This document shows, piece after piece, positions 36,249 to 48,060 of a DNA stretch of 64,000 nt (the first letter of the stretch is position 1; every line of letters starts with the position of its first letter). A program made the position numbers and the translations under genes. Source of the DNA: Labyrinthula sp. Ha (taxonomy: Eukaryota; Sar; Bigyra; Labyrinthulida; Labyrinthulaceae). Under the pieces are notes generated by a model. The model was not told the DNA's origin and made no database searches. It saw nothing but the letters and a program-made list of their open reading frames with translations. Location: positions 1 through 64,000 of the forward strand of contig JAALGZ010000041.1 in the NCBI GenBank assembly GCA_015227615.1, written 5' to 3'.

Positions 36249-39200
36249 TTGTTTGTTTCCTGCCAGAGTCTTTTCGGTAACGAATAGATTTCATTGGATG
36301 AAGAAACATATAACAATATTTCATTGGTGGTAGTCCATTCTCTAGGCTTCTATTCCATACTTATTGAGACTATTACTCCAAAGAATCTCCATTAACTCTT
36401 ATATAATTCATTGCTCTTCAAGTCTCAATACATGAACAATATATATAAGACAGTTTGGTTTCCATTTATTAACGAGAGTACCGTTACAAACCATAATTAT
36501 GTTTTTTCGAAATCTTACCGTTGTACTGGTATAAACAATTCTTACCGTTATACCACGGTATTAGTGCAGTATAGTATTTTAATAAGATACCCTATTTTGA
36601 ATCGGGCTTAACAATAATAGGTTTGAGAGAGTGCATGTGGGTGGTTTAAAGGAATAGGATGAAGTTACCAGAAAAGGCAGTAGTTCAAAGATATCAACCC
36701 TAGCGCTTAATATGGTGGTTTCAGGGAAAACGAAAAAAAAAAGATTGAAAAACAATATCCAAGCGACTGTGTTTCAAAATGTAAAGAAGCAGTACTCCTT
36801 AAAGATAAATAATCTAGAGTACATTCTTTAAACTTGGGTTAAGGATAATGTGTGAAATGGAGTTAGTTTGGGTTAGGTTTTTGACCATGAGAATGGTCAT
36901 CTGACTCTATCTCCTTTTAAACTAATATTAATCCAGACAGTTTGGTAAATTAATTAACTCTAAGGACTGTGTGATCTGGCGACTTCCTAAAATGGGCATC
37001 CCTGTACTAGTACCCATAACCCAAAAGAGCAGCGCTGAGATTTGAGAAGTATAAGCATGAAAATGCTGAGCCTCGAGGAGGTCTTCACCTTTGTAGTTTC
37101 AAAGTTCTCGGCATATTAGATATCGATGGTGTATGTAAAGTAGAACTTTCTCGTGATGGAGGTGTCTAATTTATTATTCTGATGGTTGTTTTATGCTTAA
37201 CTCGATCAAAGAAATGTTTCAATACAGTATGTTGAAGTTTTTGTGCTCAATTTTTCCTTTTCTTGTGCTCTTGCCGGTCCTATCGTGCGCTTCTATTGTT
37301 CATATCTCATTTCTGCTTGCCCTTAGAGCATTCTTTCAGGATTTAGTTGCTACTACAAAAAGGTTCAATTGGATGAAGAATTAAATTCAATGGTAGATAT
37401 GTATATGAGATTTTTTTTCACAGACAAATGTCTGTGGAAGGATTTTGGGAGTGGATCTTCTTTCTTATGTTATATTACTTCTTTCAGTTCTACCTTGCTT
37501 CTTAGTATATCTTGCATGTTCTTACTTCTCGTTGGCCAATGTTTGTAATCATATCAAGTAGTCTCGCTGCAAGAAATAACTTCTTTGTTATCTCTTTTAT
37601 TATATTTTCTATCGTTCCGTCCACTACTCCAGAGATTTTGAGGTCTTCACCATTGAATTATAAGTTTCTGTTGTGGGTCCAAGGTGACTCTTTTTATCCT
37701 GTAAGTTATCTTGTTAGATCTCTTCTAAGATGAGGGATGACAAGCCCTCTTTCATAGGCATATAAAACAGAGCTAAGACAGATTGTTTACATGATAATTT
37801 TTAGGGTTTCAGTACAGACGTCTACGTATTTAAAGCTGTTACAGAGATTTTGAGTTCTCCATTAACTGCTTCAAATAAGAAGACTGGAGCAGTTACTTTA
37901 GTCCAACTATACCAATAACGTGTCTTCGATTTTTGAAACTATTAACTCTTTCTTATATGTGGCTTAAGATGTCTATGCTAGATGCTGTTTCTGTATAGGT
38001 TTATTTAACCTGTCATATGCTCGAACTTCAAACATAAATTTTCGGGTTCTATATGGCAAACTTTCCATAAAAATGTATTGGTATTTTTCATGAAAAGACT
38101 TTAGATAAAATCATCGTTTGTATTTTCACATTTACTTCTTTCCATCAGCATGTTCATAATATGGCAAGCATAGTTTGATTTTATTACTTCAATACATTCT
38201 GATTTCATCATTATCGATTATTTAAATTACAGGTATAAGTCATGGACTTCTATAATAGCTTTCATTTTAGCTAATAATAATTACCACGTTTGGTATTTTC
38301 TATGCATATACCACCATATCTTCCGTTAAGGCAAACCATACTATTTCCTCTTCAATGCATTTTTACGGTGTCACTATGTGATGCTTTATCGCTTTAAAAT
38401 CTTACCCAACGTTTAGAAATTAACTCCCGTGAGAATTACCTTTGAATAGTAGATTTCATTTTATTAAAACGACTTTGCTTTTACTCGAGCTCTGCTTAAT
38501 ATTCGCAGTGAGCTTACTATATATATTCACATTATTCCTCTTATTGGTTCATCTTAAAAAAGATGCTCTCTAACATAAATTGAGATAAAATTCAAAGTAA
38601 TGTTATCAAAGCCCCTTCTTAATTTCTATCTTTAAGATGGGGTTTTGTTAGATTTAGTTGTTTTTGTTTGCTCAAGGCTTGAAGTTTGTTTACCTTGTAT
38701 TGTGTTGAACAACGTGCTTTGCACGTTTCTAATTTTGCTCAAAGTTTTACTCAATTACATGTTGAGTATGGGATGTATCAACTATTGCACAGTATTCTGT
38801 CACCAAATGTGTTATAAATTACACAGGGGGAGGGGTATTAGGATCTTCGTCTTTCTAATATTTAAGTGTTATACTTTCATTACAGCTATTTTCTTCTCGC
38901 GAAGTGGTTTGGAAGCAGTATAATTTGGTTATACTTGTTGTATTAGAAATAAAGTTAATATATGTCTAAGAATACTTTGACATCCCGGTCTGTGTTTTGT
39001 TGCTGCCGATTATTTTTGAGACATTCTATCTATTTAGTTATCCGAATGATCAAGATTGCACTACCTTTCTCTAATTTGAAAAAATCAATTCTATCTAGGA
39101 TCAGTCAAAGTTCCAATATATTTCACTGAATTAATATTACTCTTTCGTTTGCTAAACAAGTAAGCTATTTTTGTGCTGCCTTAAACATTTGATAAAAATA

Positions 39201-42200
39201 GTTCAAAGTTTTTCCATATATAGAATAATGTTTGTTGGGTTGAGATTACTACTTGTTACCATTTAAGTGTTTAGTTTTTTGTTTCGGACTATTATTCAAA
39301 TAAGAAGGAATGCATCTTTTAATACTTTGCTTAAATTCTTGTGCTAAGCGTTGTATATGTGTTTGATTCTATCTTCTTGTACTTTTTCTTAATGTGTCTG
39401 AGTATTATTTGATTAAATATCATTTGTTTTTCTTATCTGAAGAGTAAACTTTTCTAGTTAAAATATAGTGTCGTACTTCATCCAAAAGATTTAGATAACA
39501 ACAGCCTAAAGGCTTAAGAATGAATCCAGCATCTTGACTTCTAATGACTAATGTAACATCTTCTTCAAGAGGACTATTCATTTTTTTTATATATATATGT
39601 CCTTAATTAGTTTGACAGTACTAGTACATAGGGCTGCACCTGTTACTACGTACTATTTTCCTAAACTTATATAGAAGTGTTGTTTACTAACTGGGAGAAT
39701 TATTACTTCATAATGACTATATATCTAGGGTAGAGCCCACTGATATTAAGAAAAGAAGTCAGTTTATTTAAACAGATAATATTAAAATTGTGTCGGTACT
39801 CAAGTCTCTAGCTAGCCCAAAAGAATATCTTATTAATAATTTTGAGAAAACCCTTACTCTACGCTGTTTCTTGAGACTAATATCCCTAGTCTACAAAGCT
39901 CAATTCCGCAGGTATAGTAACAATACTTTCAAAGAGCATATGAAACCAAAAGTACGGTAATATACCATGACAATAAGCCATTTTGAGAGCATTTGGACTG
40001 TGATGTTAAGTAATAGTATAATTTCGAACCTACTACAATAAATTTATGTGATCTCAATCTCAGAAATAATTAGTTACTGATCTTATCCCATAAAAAAATG
40101 AAATAGCCAACATTAAAAATTACAAATTAATTTAAAAAAATTATCAAAAGGTCAAATTTGTAGCTCTCTAAATTTCTTCGATGAATCAATAATTAGCTTG
40201 AATACTTTGCCTCGTAATAATTAATCACTGAAAATTTAACTTGTTTGATTAAAGTACTCTTCAGGGCTCAAGACTTCCAATTACTTAAAATAAAGCTATA
40301 ATTTTCGGCGATTTGAGAATGAACCATGTGCACTTGACGCACTAAGGATAGTATCCTTTATTTAATAATCACATTTGATTCATACCATAAGAAATTAGAT
40401 TACTTATCCTATAGTTTACTGACAGGCATGTGGCAATATAAAATATATCTCGAAAGGGCTACAAGGACACAACCTTCTTAGTGGGCAAGGGCTATAGATA
40501 CTTTGTTCTAGAAATTCTCCATCAATAATGGTTGGTTACCATATACAGCTACTTAATCAACGAGTTTCAGCTAGCCCTGTTCACAATCTGAGAGACTAAG
40601 TCGAAGACCATTAGCTTCAATTTGCATTATTGGGCTCAATCATGAGCCAAAACCCACAAAATCATGTGGATAATCTTCAGTTTCACTTTCAGTAACTACA
40701 AGTTGTGTTGTAGATGTCAAGATTAAGCTTAAAATTTATTGTATCATGAATTCTTGCTACTATACTTGAGCATTAAACAAGAACACGATAAAGATACAAC
40801 AAATGATGCAAAGGTAAAGTCTTTAATTAAAATCCTAAAAGAAAGTGAAAATACTTTCAAATCAGATTCGTTTGTGGAAAGTGTGGAAATCGGCATTTCG
40901 TAATGTTTACCGATACCATTGATTTGGATTCGTAAAGATGTTTTTGCAATGAAAGAGCTTTTCTGGAGACGTCATAGTTAAAAAGCCGAGGGAAAGCATG
41001 CAGGGTTAGAAATGGTGAAATAGAAAGGTGAAATTACTGCAAATTTGCTTTTTAATATCTTGGCTGAAGCTATCCCTCGCCACCTCTCATTTTCTTTTTA
41101 ATCTTCATAGATAAAACTTTATGGCAATTTGCTGGTTTATAGTAGGCCAAAAGATAAAACTATATTTTATCTTGAAGACTAAGAGAATCTGTTCTTCATA
41201 TCAGGAAAACATGATTTGTCAAGAAATTTGAAAACATATACTACCAGCTACAAGGTTGCGACGCCGATCATAATAAGGTCAAATAAAAAATTAAATGCTT
41301 AGATTTAGTAGTTAATATTAAACATAACTACAGTACAAAATATCTTTAATTTTTTTCAATTGTAGTATAAACGTCAAACTGAATGAAATTAATTTTCCAT
41401 TAAATGTGTTCCTTGGACGTGATGACACTGCCTGGTTTATATCATACACAAGCCTTACTGGCTCGTCATGTTAGATCTACCTCTTAAGCTAAGCTTTTAG
41501 CCTTCATTTTTTATTCTCATGACCTCATTCTAAATTTAATTAACCTTTAACTCCTTGCAGAATCCCTTGCCTTGCGTTTCTCTTATGATTTTTTGTCTTC
41601 GGTTCTAAACGGTCTATGTCTTCTTGCTGTAAGCAACTCTAAGCTGTTATTTTATATAAGATAAGACTTGTTAATTCTTCTTAGATACTCTAACTTTGTA
41701 TTCGCGTAAGTGCTCAGACCAACCCTGAGTGACCTAATAAACAGATTATTATGTAGTACTACCACCATTAATATCGACAAAACTATTTGGAACACATATA
41801 GATTTTTAGGTATTAGGTACCTACCAAATATTAAGTTTCATATACGTCGAATGGTTTTATTTTCTTCTATATTTCCTGCCTTTAAGATTTTATTTAGTTT
41901 GGAATCTTACATTGTATGCTTATTGGATATAAACTGACTCAATCTGATGAACAACCTACCACCATTATAACCACATGGGAGCTTTGTTCATAGTCATTGC
42001 AGATAGATTCGTTGATAGAAGAGTTAAAGGGACTATTTTATAAATAAAGTGAACATTTAATTTAGAGTTAAAAACTACTTTTCACACCTGTTTAAAACAA
42101 GTTTGGTTCATCTTTCAACCACTACATAAAGTACAAAGGTACATAAAATTAAACAGAGATATCTAAGTCCGACTTTTCCATTGTCAAAACTAAACAAGTT

Positions 42201-42769
42201 GTGTATACTGCAATACCGCTCTTCTTTCAATTAAACTTTTTCTCTAACATAAACTTAAATCAATAAATAAACTTTGTATCATTCTTTCTTGTGAAAATAA
42301 TACTACGTCAACACAAACAAGTCTTAACTATTAATCATGGCTGAACGATAAAATAGCAGGAAAACCACGATGCCACTCAACTATATACACAACAGGGAAA
42401 GCATTCATTTTTTTATTCTTGAAGTATAACACTACTATTCAAGCAATGATCCTACTTTGAAAATATTATTGTATATGACTAAATTATATGCGCTCTGTTG
42501 GAAAAGGTGCAAGTTCAAATATTTTCGAACTCTCATTAGTTGAATCAAGTCATAGGAAGTGCTATTTATCGTTAGTTTGTCATAGAGCGTAGCTGAAAAA
42601 ATAATATACAAAGCTTTGAAACAAAACAGCGCAATTAAACCTTACGCTATTCACTCAAAAAAAAAACATAGTGCTAAGATTACCATCAATGAATAAAATA
42701 CGCACTAATTAGTATTGGAGATTTAACATAAAGCAGACAGAAAGGCTACATCGGTATGCACAGAGTATC
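36249..42769. other. Gene-free AT-rich DNA
   Basis: No supported gene in 6.5 kb. Open frames (for example 37193-37384, 37512-37733 and 38645-38923) are hydrophobic and low in complexity, as AT-rich noncoding DNA gives. A short patch at 36480-36570 repeats the word TTACCGTT three times. Nothing else stands out. Confidence 0.45.
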
Positions 42770-43855
42770 TCATACAAGAAGTCTATTCAGAGCTTCATCA
42801 GTGACAACGTTATCCAGCTCCAGCTGAAAAAAAACATTCTCAACTTCTGGAGAGATGGGTCGTATAAAAGCTTTGAACACATACCGTACTCCATTTACGA
42901 ATATAGTACTTCGAAACCAGGCTGTTCCTTGTGCTTGTAATTGCTTTGAAACTTCTCTTCTTGAATTAAAATATTCTGTAACACTAGGAGCTAACTGCAT
43001 AACATAAGGTGAAGATCCAAAGATTTTCTTGCTATTTTGATCTTTGTGTAGAAACCGACCATCTAATGTATTGACAACCATATAGCAGATAGAGTCTATA
43101 AATAAAGAAAAATATAAAATATACAATCCTTTCTAAAAAATTGTTCTTCTAGAGATGGTACTACAAATTCCTGAGATAGAAAATAAGAATGGGAAGACAT
43201 TAAATCTACCAAATAAGCAACAGCATGAAAACTAAAGTGTCGTGAAACTTGTTCCCCTTGTTGTAGAAAATCCATCATCTGCTTTCTTGATAGTTTCAAA
43301 AATTTTTCAACTGCGTCAAGATCATCAACCTTTTTTGGTCTGCTTCTAGTAGGACCTCTTGTAAGAGTACGGGTCTAAAATTAAGCCATGAAGTGTAAAA
43401 AATACTTGCGTCTTTGAATCATTTGGGCAATTTTCATGATATCCATATGGGAACTTAAACTCAGGTAGCCAACCTCCATTGCCATTTCTTCGGAATTTCT
43501 TTCGGTTTCCTAACACTGCAGTGAAGGGATCAATAGGTTTTCCAGTTGATGATACAGCACGTAACTTTAAAAGAATACTAGCTTCTACATCGGGAAGAAA
43601 AGGAGCCCTACCATCTGCACCACGCAGATGTGCGTAAATTGTTCGTCGAAAGGCACCTTTAGGATTTTTCAGTTGACCGCTTCGTGTTTTTACCCATTCT
43701 TTAAAACATTCTTTTGATATAATATTTTCAAAAATAAGATCCTAGAAAACTTAAATGCTAAGAGAAAGTACTTCGTTCTCATTTCGCCGAGTGAATTTAG
43801 AAAAAACTTCTAAAGATGTTTTTTTTCGCAAGTCGTCGGGTTTTACTTGGTCCAT
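42770..43855 (-). CDS. Four-exon repeat-family protein, copy E
   Basis: Unrecognised protein, 331 aa. Minus-strand exons are 43855-43772, 43741-43406, 43374-43125 and 43095-42770. The introns are 30, 31 and 29 nt (GTACTT...TCTAG, GTATTT...TTTAG, GTATAT...ATAG) in phases 0, 0 and 1. The last three exon lengths (336, 250 and 326 nt) equal those of copies B and C. Exon 1 starts MDQVKPDDLRKKTSLEVF. Exon 2 keeps FENIISKECFKEWVKTR and FRRTIYAHLRGADGR, and ends with a divergent WLPEFKFPYGYHENCP. Exon 3 begins with a copy-specific basic stretch (TRTLTRGPTRSRPKK) where the other copies differ. Exon 4 has NTLDGRFLHKDQ and SVTEYFNSRREVS. It is about 18.5 kb from the nearest relative. It looks intact; function is unknown. 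Confidence 0.8.
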
Positions 43856-43984
43856 TTAACCAAACTTCTAAATAAACTTTATTTAGTAATAAGGGATCTA
43901 TAGTGTCGGTTTTCTAAATACTTCTCTTGCTTTCTCCCGCTAACTCCCTACAAAGTCCTTGCGTTCTGAATTTTTCTTTGTCTT

Positions 43985-44540
43985 TTTTTGATCAGTTGCT
44001 TCAATATACGTCGTAGGAGATCAAATGTCAGTTTTATACGATTCAGAACTAACATTATCTGGTCATCTCTTATCTATGGAGAATTATCACTATCGTCTTA
44101 TCGATAATGTAACGATAAGATGTTATCTAAAAGTCTAATTTTGTCAAATAAATATATCAATCATGTTTCCCTAATTATCAACATATAGATTGCATAAAGT
44201 TAATGTTAAATCTCGCTATTAAAAAATACGATTTGATAGAATATTCAACATACTACTTTCTTAACGGAATATATGTAAATATCTTTTATCGATAACATTT
44301 TGATAAGAGCTTGTTGATATATAGTTTACGTATTAATTCATGGTGAATTCAAGCATGCATATCTATCGGAAGGATATTTCGAATAATCTATTTAGTTATT
44401 CTTATCGTGATAAACGTTAACTAACAGTAATAAGATTATCTAGAATTAGTTTAATGTTATTGATATTAAGCAAAATTATTGGTAAATTAACGTTAACTAT
44501 TGTGAATCAGAATACGATAAGATGTCCTAGTTCTATTGAT
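43985..44540. promoter_or_regulatory. Dense GATAA/TTATC motif cluster upstream of copy E
   Basis: About fifteen occurrences of GATAA or its complement TTATC fall in some 550 bp, including CTTATCGATAA, AACGATAAGATG, TTTTATCGATAAC and CTTATCGTGATAAACG. By composition I would expect two or three. The cluster begins about 130-180 bp upstream of the copy E start codon. It fits a binding array for a GATA-type or similar factor, or a diverged ATCGATAA-containing repeat. The function is inferred. Confidence 0.4.
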
Positions 44541-46789
44541 ACTAGATATAAGTATCTATAGTTTCTTCATAATAATGAACACAAGGGATTTCAGCTCACT
44601 ATAAAAAATAAACATCACTATAAACTTAATATCTGAGTATAAGGTTATGTTTTGACATTTGAACACAAAAATCAAACATACTTTTTCCATGAGAAAAAAA
44701 AAACAGCCAAATTCCATGTAAGAATGAAGTAAAAATTAGCTAAGTCGTTCCTCACATGCCTTAACACGTTTTATCCAATTTAGGTAGGTTCCACTTGTTG
44801 TTTGTCTTGAGTACATTTTTTGCTATTCTTGTTCTTGGTGAATTTATTCCTTTCAACAATACACGAATATTTAATTCAGGCAAACTTTTAGCTTCGCAGA
44901 ATGATTATATCCATAGAAACAGAGAATTTTCTATTTTGGCACACATGGGTAGGCTCCCATGATTCAAAGATGAAACTGTTTCAATTCTACAGCAAAATGC
45001 AATTTTATTTTTGTGGAGTAAGTATGAAAATGAAAATTATAATTTGACTTCTTGGATGAAACAAAGTGGCAAAAACTCGTTAAGTATTCTGTACAGCTTG
45101 TTCACAATTCTTTTTAATCTGCAAACATTAAAGTATGTACAGAAAAAATTATATTAATTGGTGAGATATAATAAAGATTTGCATAAAAAAAAATAATAAT
45201 GACTTAAAATTCAATCTCTTTATATTATAAGTTACTGGAAACAATTTTTTGCTAAGGCTTGAGTTTAGGATGGCAGTATTTGGTGTAGTAACAGTTCAGT
45301 TTTGAATATTAGTTTGAAACGAGCTAAATTTATCTCAAATGTCTATTCCTCGGGTAGGCAGGAATTTTTTTGCAGTGCTTTTGGGGTAATCTAGTAAGAC
45401 CATGGGTTAGATGAAACGTGCATTGACTATCATTCTCTATTGTGATCTACCATCTCCTATCACCCACTCAGGAACATGTGACACTTAATAATGTTCTTCT
45501 TCAACGTATCAGTGATCTTGGAAAAAAGATACTTTGCTTGGAGCAGTATACAGAAAATTTCAGTAAACGTATATGGATATGTCTTAACCTCCATGAGTTC
45601 ATCAAGAAAATGGGTTAGCTAGGCTCAAGCCATAGGCAAATGTCCTCTAAGAGCATGTCTATTCAAGATTGACAAGATCAAGATAATACAAGAATGTCTC
45701 AATATCTATATAGTACACAAAGTATTTTGGAAAAATTATATAAGTTTAAACATCTCTTCTCTTTAGTAAGGAGCGATGTTTAGAATCAAATTCTAGAGTG
45801 AAAGGCAATGTTGAGTGGTTCTGTACTAGCAAGTGTGTAGCTACTGAGAGCTTGGTTGTTATGAGTGAAATTTAATTTATTTGAATTTAACTACAGTAGA
45901 AATACTACAAACTTCTTAATATAGGAAGTGGACTAATTCTTATAGACAAAAAAGCCATTAATTAATTTATGCTTCGTCATTTTTGGTTTGAATGTCTAAA
46001 TATTAAGGAATCAGTAAAGTTGATAAAAACACAATAGAATTCAACTTTTTAAAACTCAAACTACTTGTTCTCATAATAAAAAGTAAAAAATATTTTTTCC
46101 TAAGTCTTGTCAGTTGATGGTCTCAAATATGCATATTTCCGAGATACAGGGGTTCAGGTAAGGCACATTGTAGCATCCATTTCACGTATGACGTTTGTCT
46201 TCCTCCACAATATAACAAAGTTCAAATATATTAATTATTTGTGTTCTTTGGGGGGGACAAGAAAGGAATAACCGAACTAATAGAGCCAAGTAGCAATGAT
46301 AACGATACTAAATTAATCATATGATTTCAAATAAGAATTGCTAACTTCGGGGTCAAATACTCCTAAGTCCTAACTCTCCCTGGCCAAAATTTTGATTTCC
46401 CAAAATAACTTTGGAAAAAAAGCAAGCCAACAAATTTGAAATTTAAAACTAAAAATAATGACAATTGCACCACAAAAGATGTCGCGAGACACAGTTATGA
46501 ACCAGAAACAGCTGAAAAAAACATAGTTAACCCGAGTGAGGGATAGAAAATGTATGTATCAACTTTTTATTAAATGTACCACCCGATTTTTCAAAAGCGA
46601 GCAAGCAGTCAGAATCAAGATTCAGAAATTTATTTTTTCAAAAAAAACAATAAGGTTTGGGTTCAAGGTTTATATTCCATGTTCAAGGATTAAGCTTCAA
46701 GAAAAAAGAAACCTTCAAGAATTAAAACCTCATTCATCAGTGAGTAAGGTAATTGCAAGAAGTTCAAAGATGAAGCCACCACTTCTTCA
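44541..46789. other. Gene-free DNA
   Basis: No supported gene. The open frame at 46536-46808 (plus) is antisense to the end of the MULE fossil and AT-rich. A G7 run lies near 46250. Confidence 0.4.
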
Positions 46790-48060
46790 TTCTTCTTTCT
46801 CCTCTTGATACTCCTCTTCCGCGACTCAGATATGATCCACTTTTCTCGGACACTTCATCCATGTTGGAAGAATTTTCATCCGGATTCTCTTTTAAGGCAG
46901 CGGTCATCTTGAAAACTGTCATGTAGAGTTTTCTCCAGTCCTCGCTATTTCTTTTATTTTCTACACACTGCCCTTTGCATGTAGTGAGAAGTTTGGGATA
47001 CTTAGTTTCTGGTTTTCATGGGATATGAACAAGATTTAGTGGTGACACTTTAACCTTGAGCTAGATTTACCTATCAAACCCAGAAATTTCATACCCAATC
47101 TTGTGCAACGCTTATTTTAAAATTAGATGTTGCTGGAGCCTTCATCTTCTAGATAGATCCCCAGATTGATTTATTCAACCCCTTCTAATCACAGTATTGG
47201 ACATAATGGTTGCAAGGCAAATGGAGACTAGTTCACGTCTAGTAACTGCAAGAAAAAACTTTTTCACATCCCTTTATAGAGCCTGAAGAACAGTTTTCTT
47301 CATTACCCTTGACGTAGAATCACTTTTTGAAAGACTTAATCTCAACTAACCCTTGAGTGATCCGGTTTCCTATTAATTTTGGCTCCTTCGTGAACAACTC
47401 GTCAGCATCTTTGGAAACCGCTTTATCCATCCTGATCAAGTCCTGGGACTTTTTAATGATACTTCCATGTGTCTTTACACTGTATTTGCGTGGTAAGTGA
47501 CAAACTCATTAAGTGTCCAATTTCTTAACGTGAATTTTAAACTTCCAGTTGCTTTGATGGCTGAGTGGGAAAATTCAACCCTCTGAGTAGCACTGTAGGA
47601 AAAGACGATATAGTTTTGTATCATCGTCCAACACAGTTTCTTGTTTTCATTGGTTTTTTAGGCTTAGATATTGTGATTCTTCTTGAAAGTCAGCAAGCAT
47701 ATTCTCAAAAAATTGATTAAAACCCCCTCTTCTTAGTAAGACTTTCTGTCAATGCATCCCGCAAGTTAGAGGTATACTTCATTCTTTTATTCCCTTTTAG
47801 GTCAGGTGCAACTGAATTCAGCATCGACAAGAAATGTTTCTTTGAGGGAACATGTGATGCAGCAACTGCTTCAACAGCTGTCTTTAAAGATTTGCTGACA
47901 TCTATCATAATAACCTCTGCTGTGTGAAGCCCCAGAATTTTCAATCCATTCACCAGATCATCGCTTGACTCATTTTCCATCATAGTTTATCCGAAGTCTG
48001 TGGTTTTAAGAAAATAACTGATCACTCAAGGAAACATTGCTATTAAAGGGAAAGTAATTA
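46790..48060 (-). mobile_element. Decayed Mutator-like (MULE) transposase fragment
   Basis: Minus-strand remnant of a transposase related to the one at 53387. Reading from 48060 downward, the fragments are AMFP-VISYFLKTTDFG, then an 88-codon open piece (47983-47717) with LVNGLKILGLHTAEVIMID and KKHFLSMLN, a SWIM-like LHLPCNHYVQYC near 47200, and a C-terminal WRKLYMTVFKMTAALKENP near 46900. All align in order with the better-preserved element. Multiple stops and frame changes make it non-functional. The N-terminal half, including the first catalytic Asp, is missing. I see no terminal inverted repeats or target-site duplication, so it is truncated and older than the element at 53180. Confidence 0.75.

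Noticed and set aside
36480-36570. Three TTACCGTT words as a possible regulatory or repeat array
   Set aside because: Too few copies, irregular spacing and no gene nearby on the right side to regulate.
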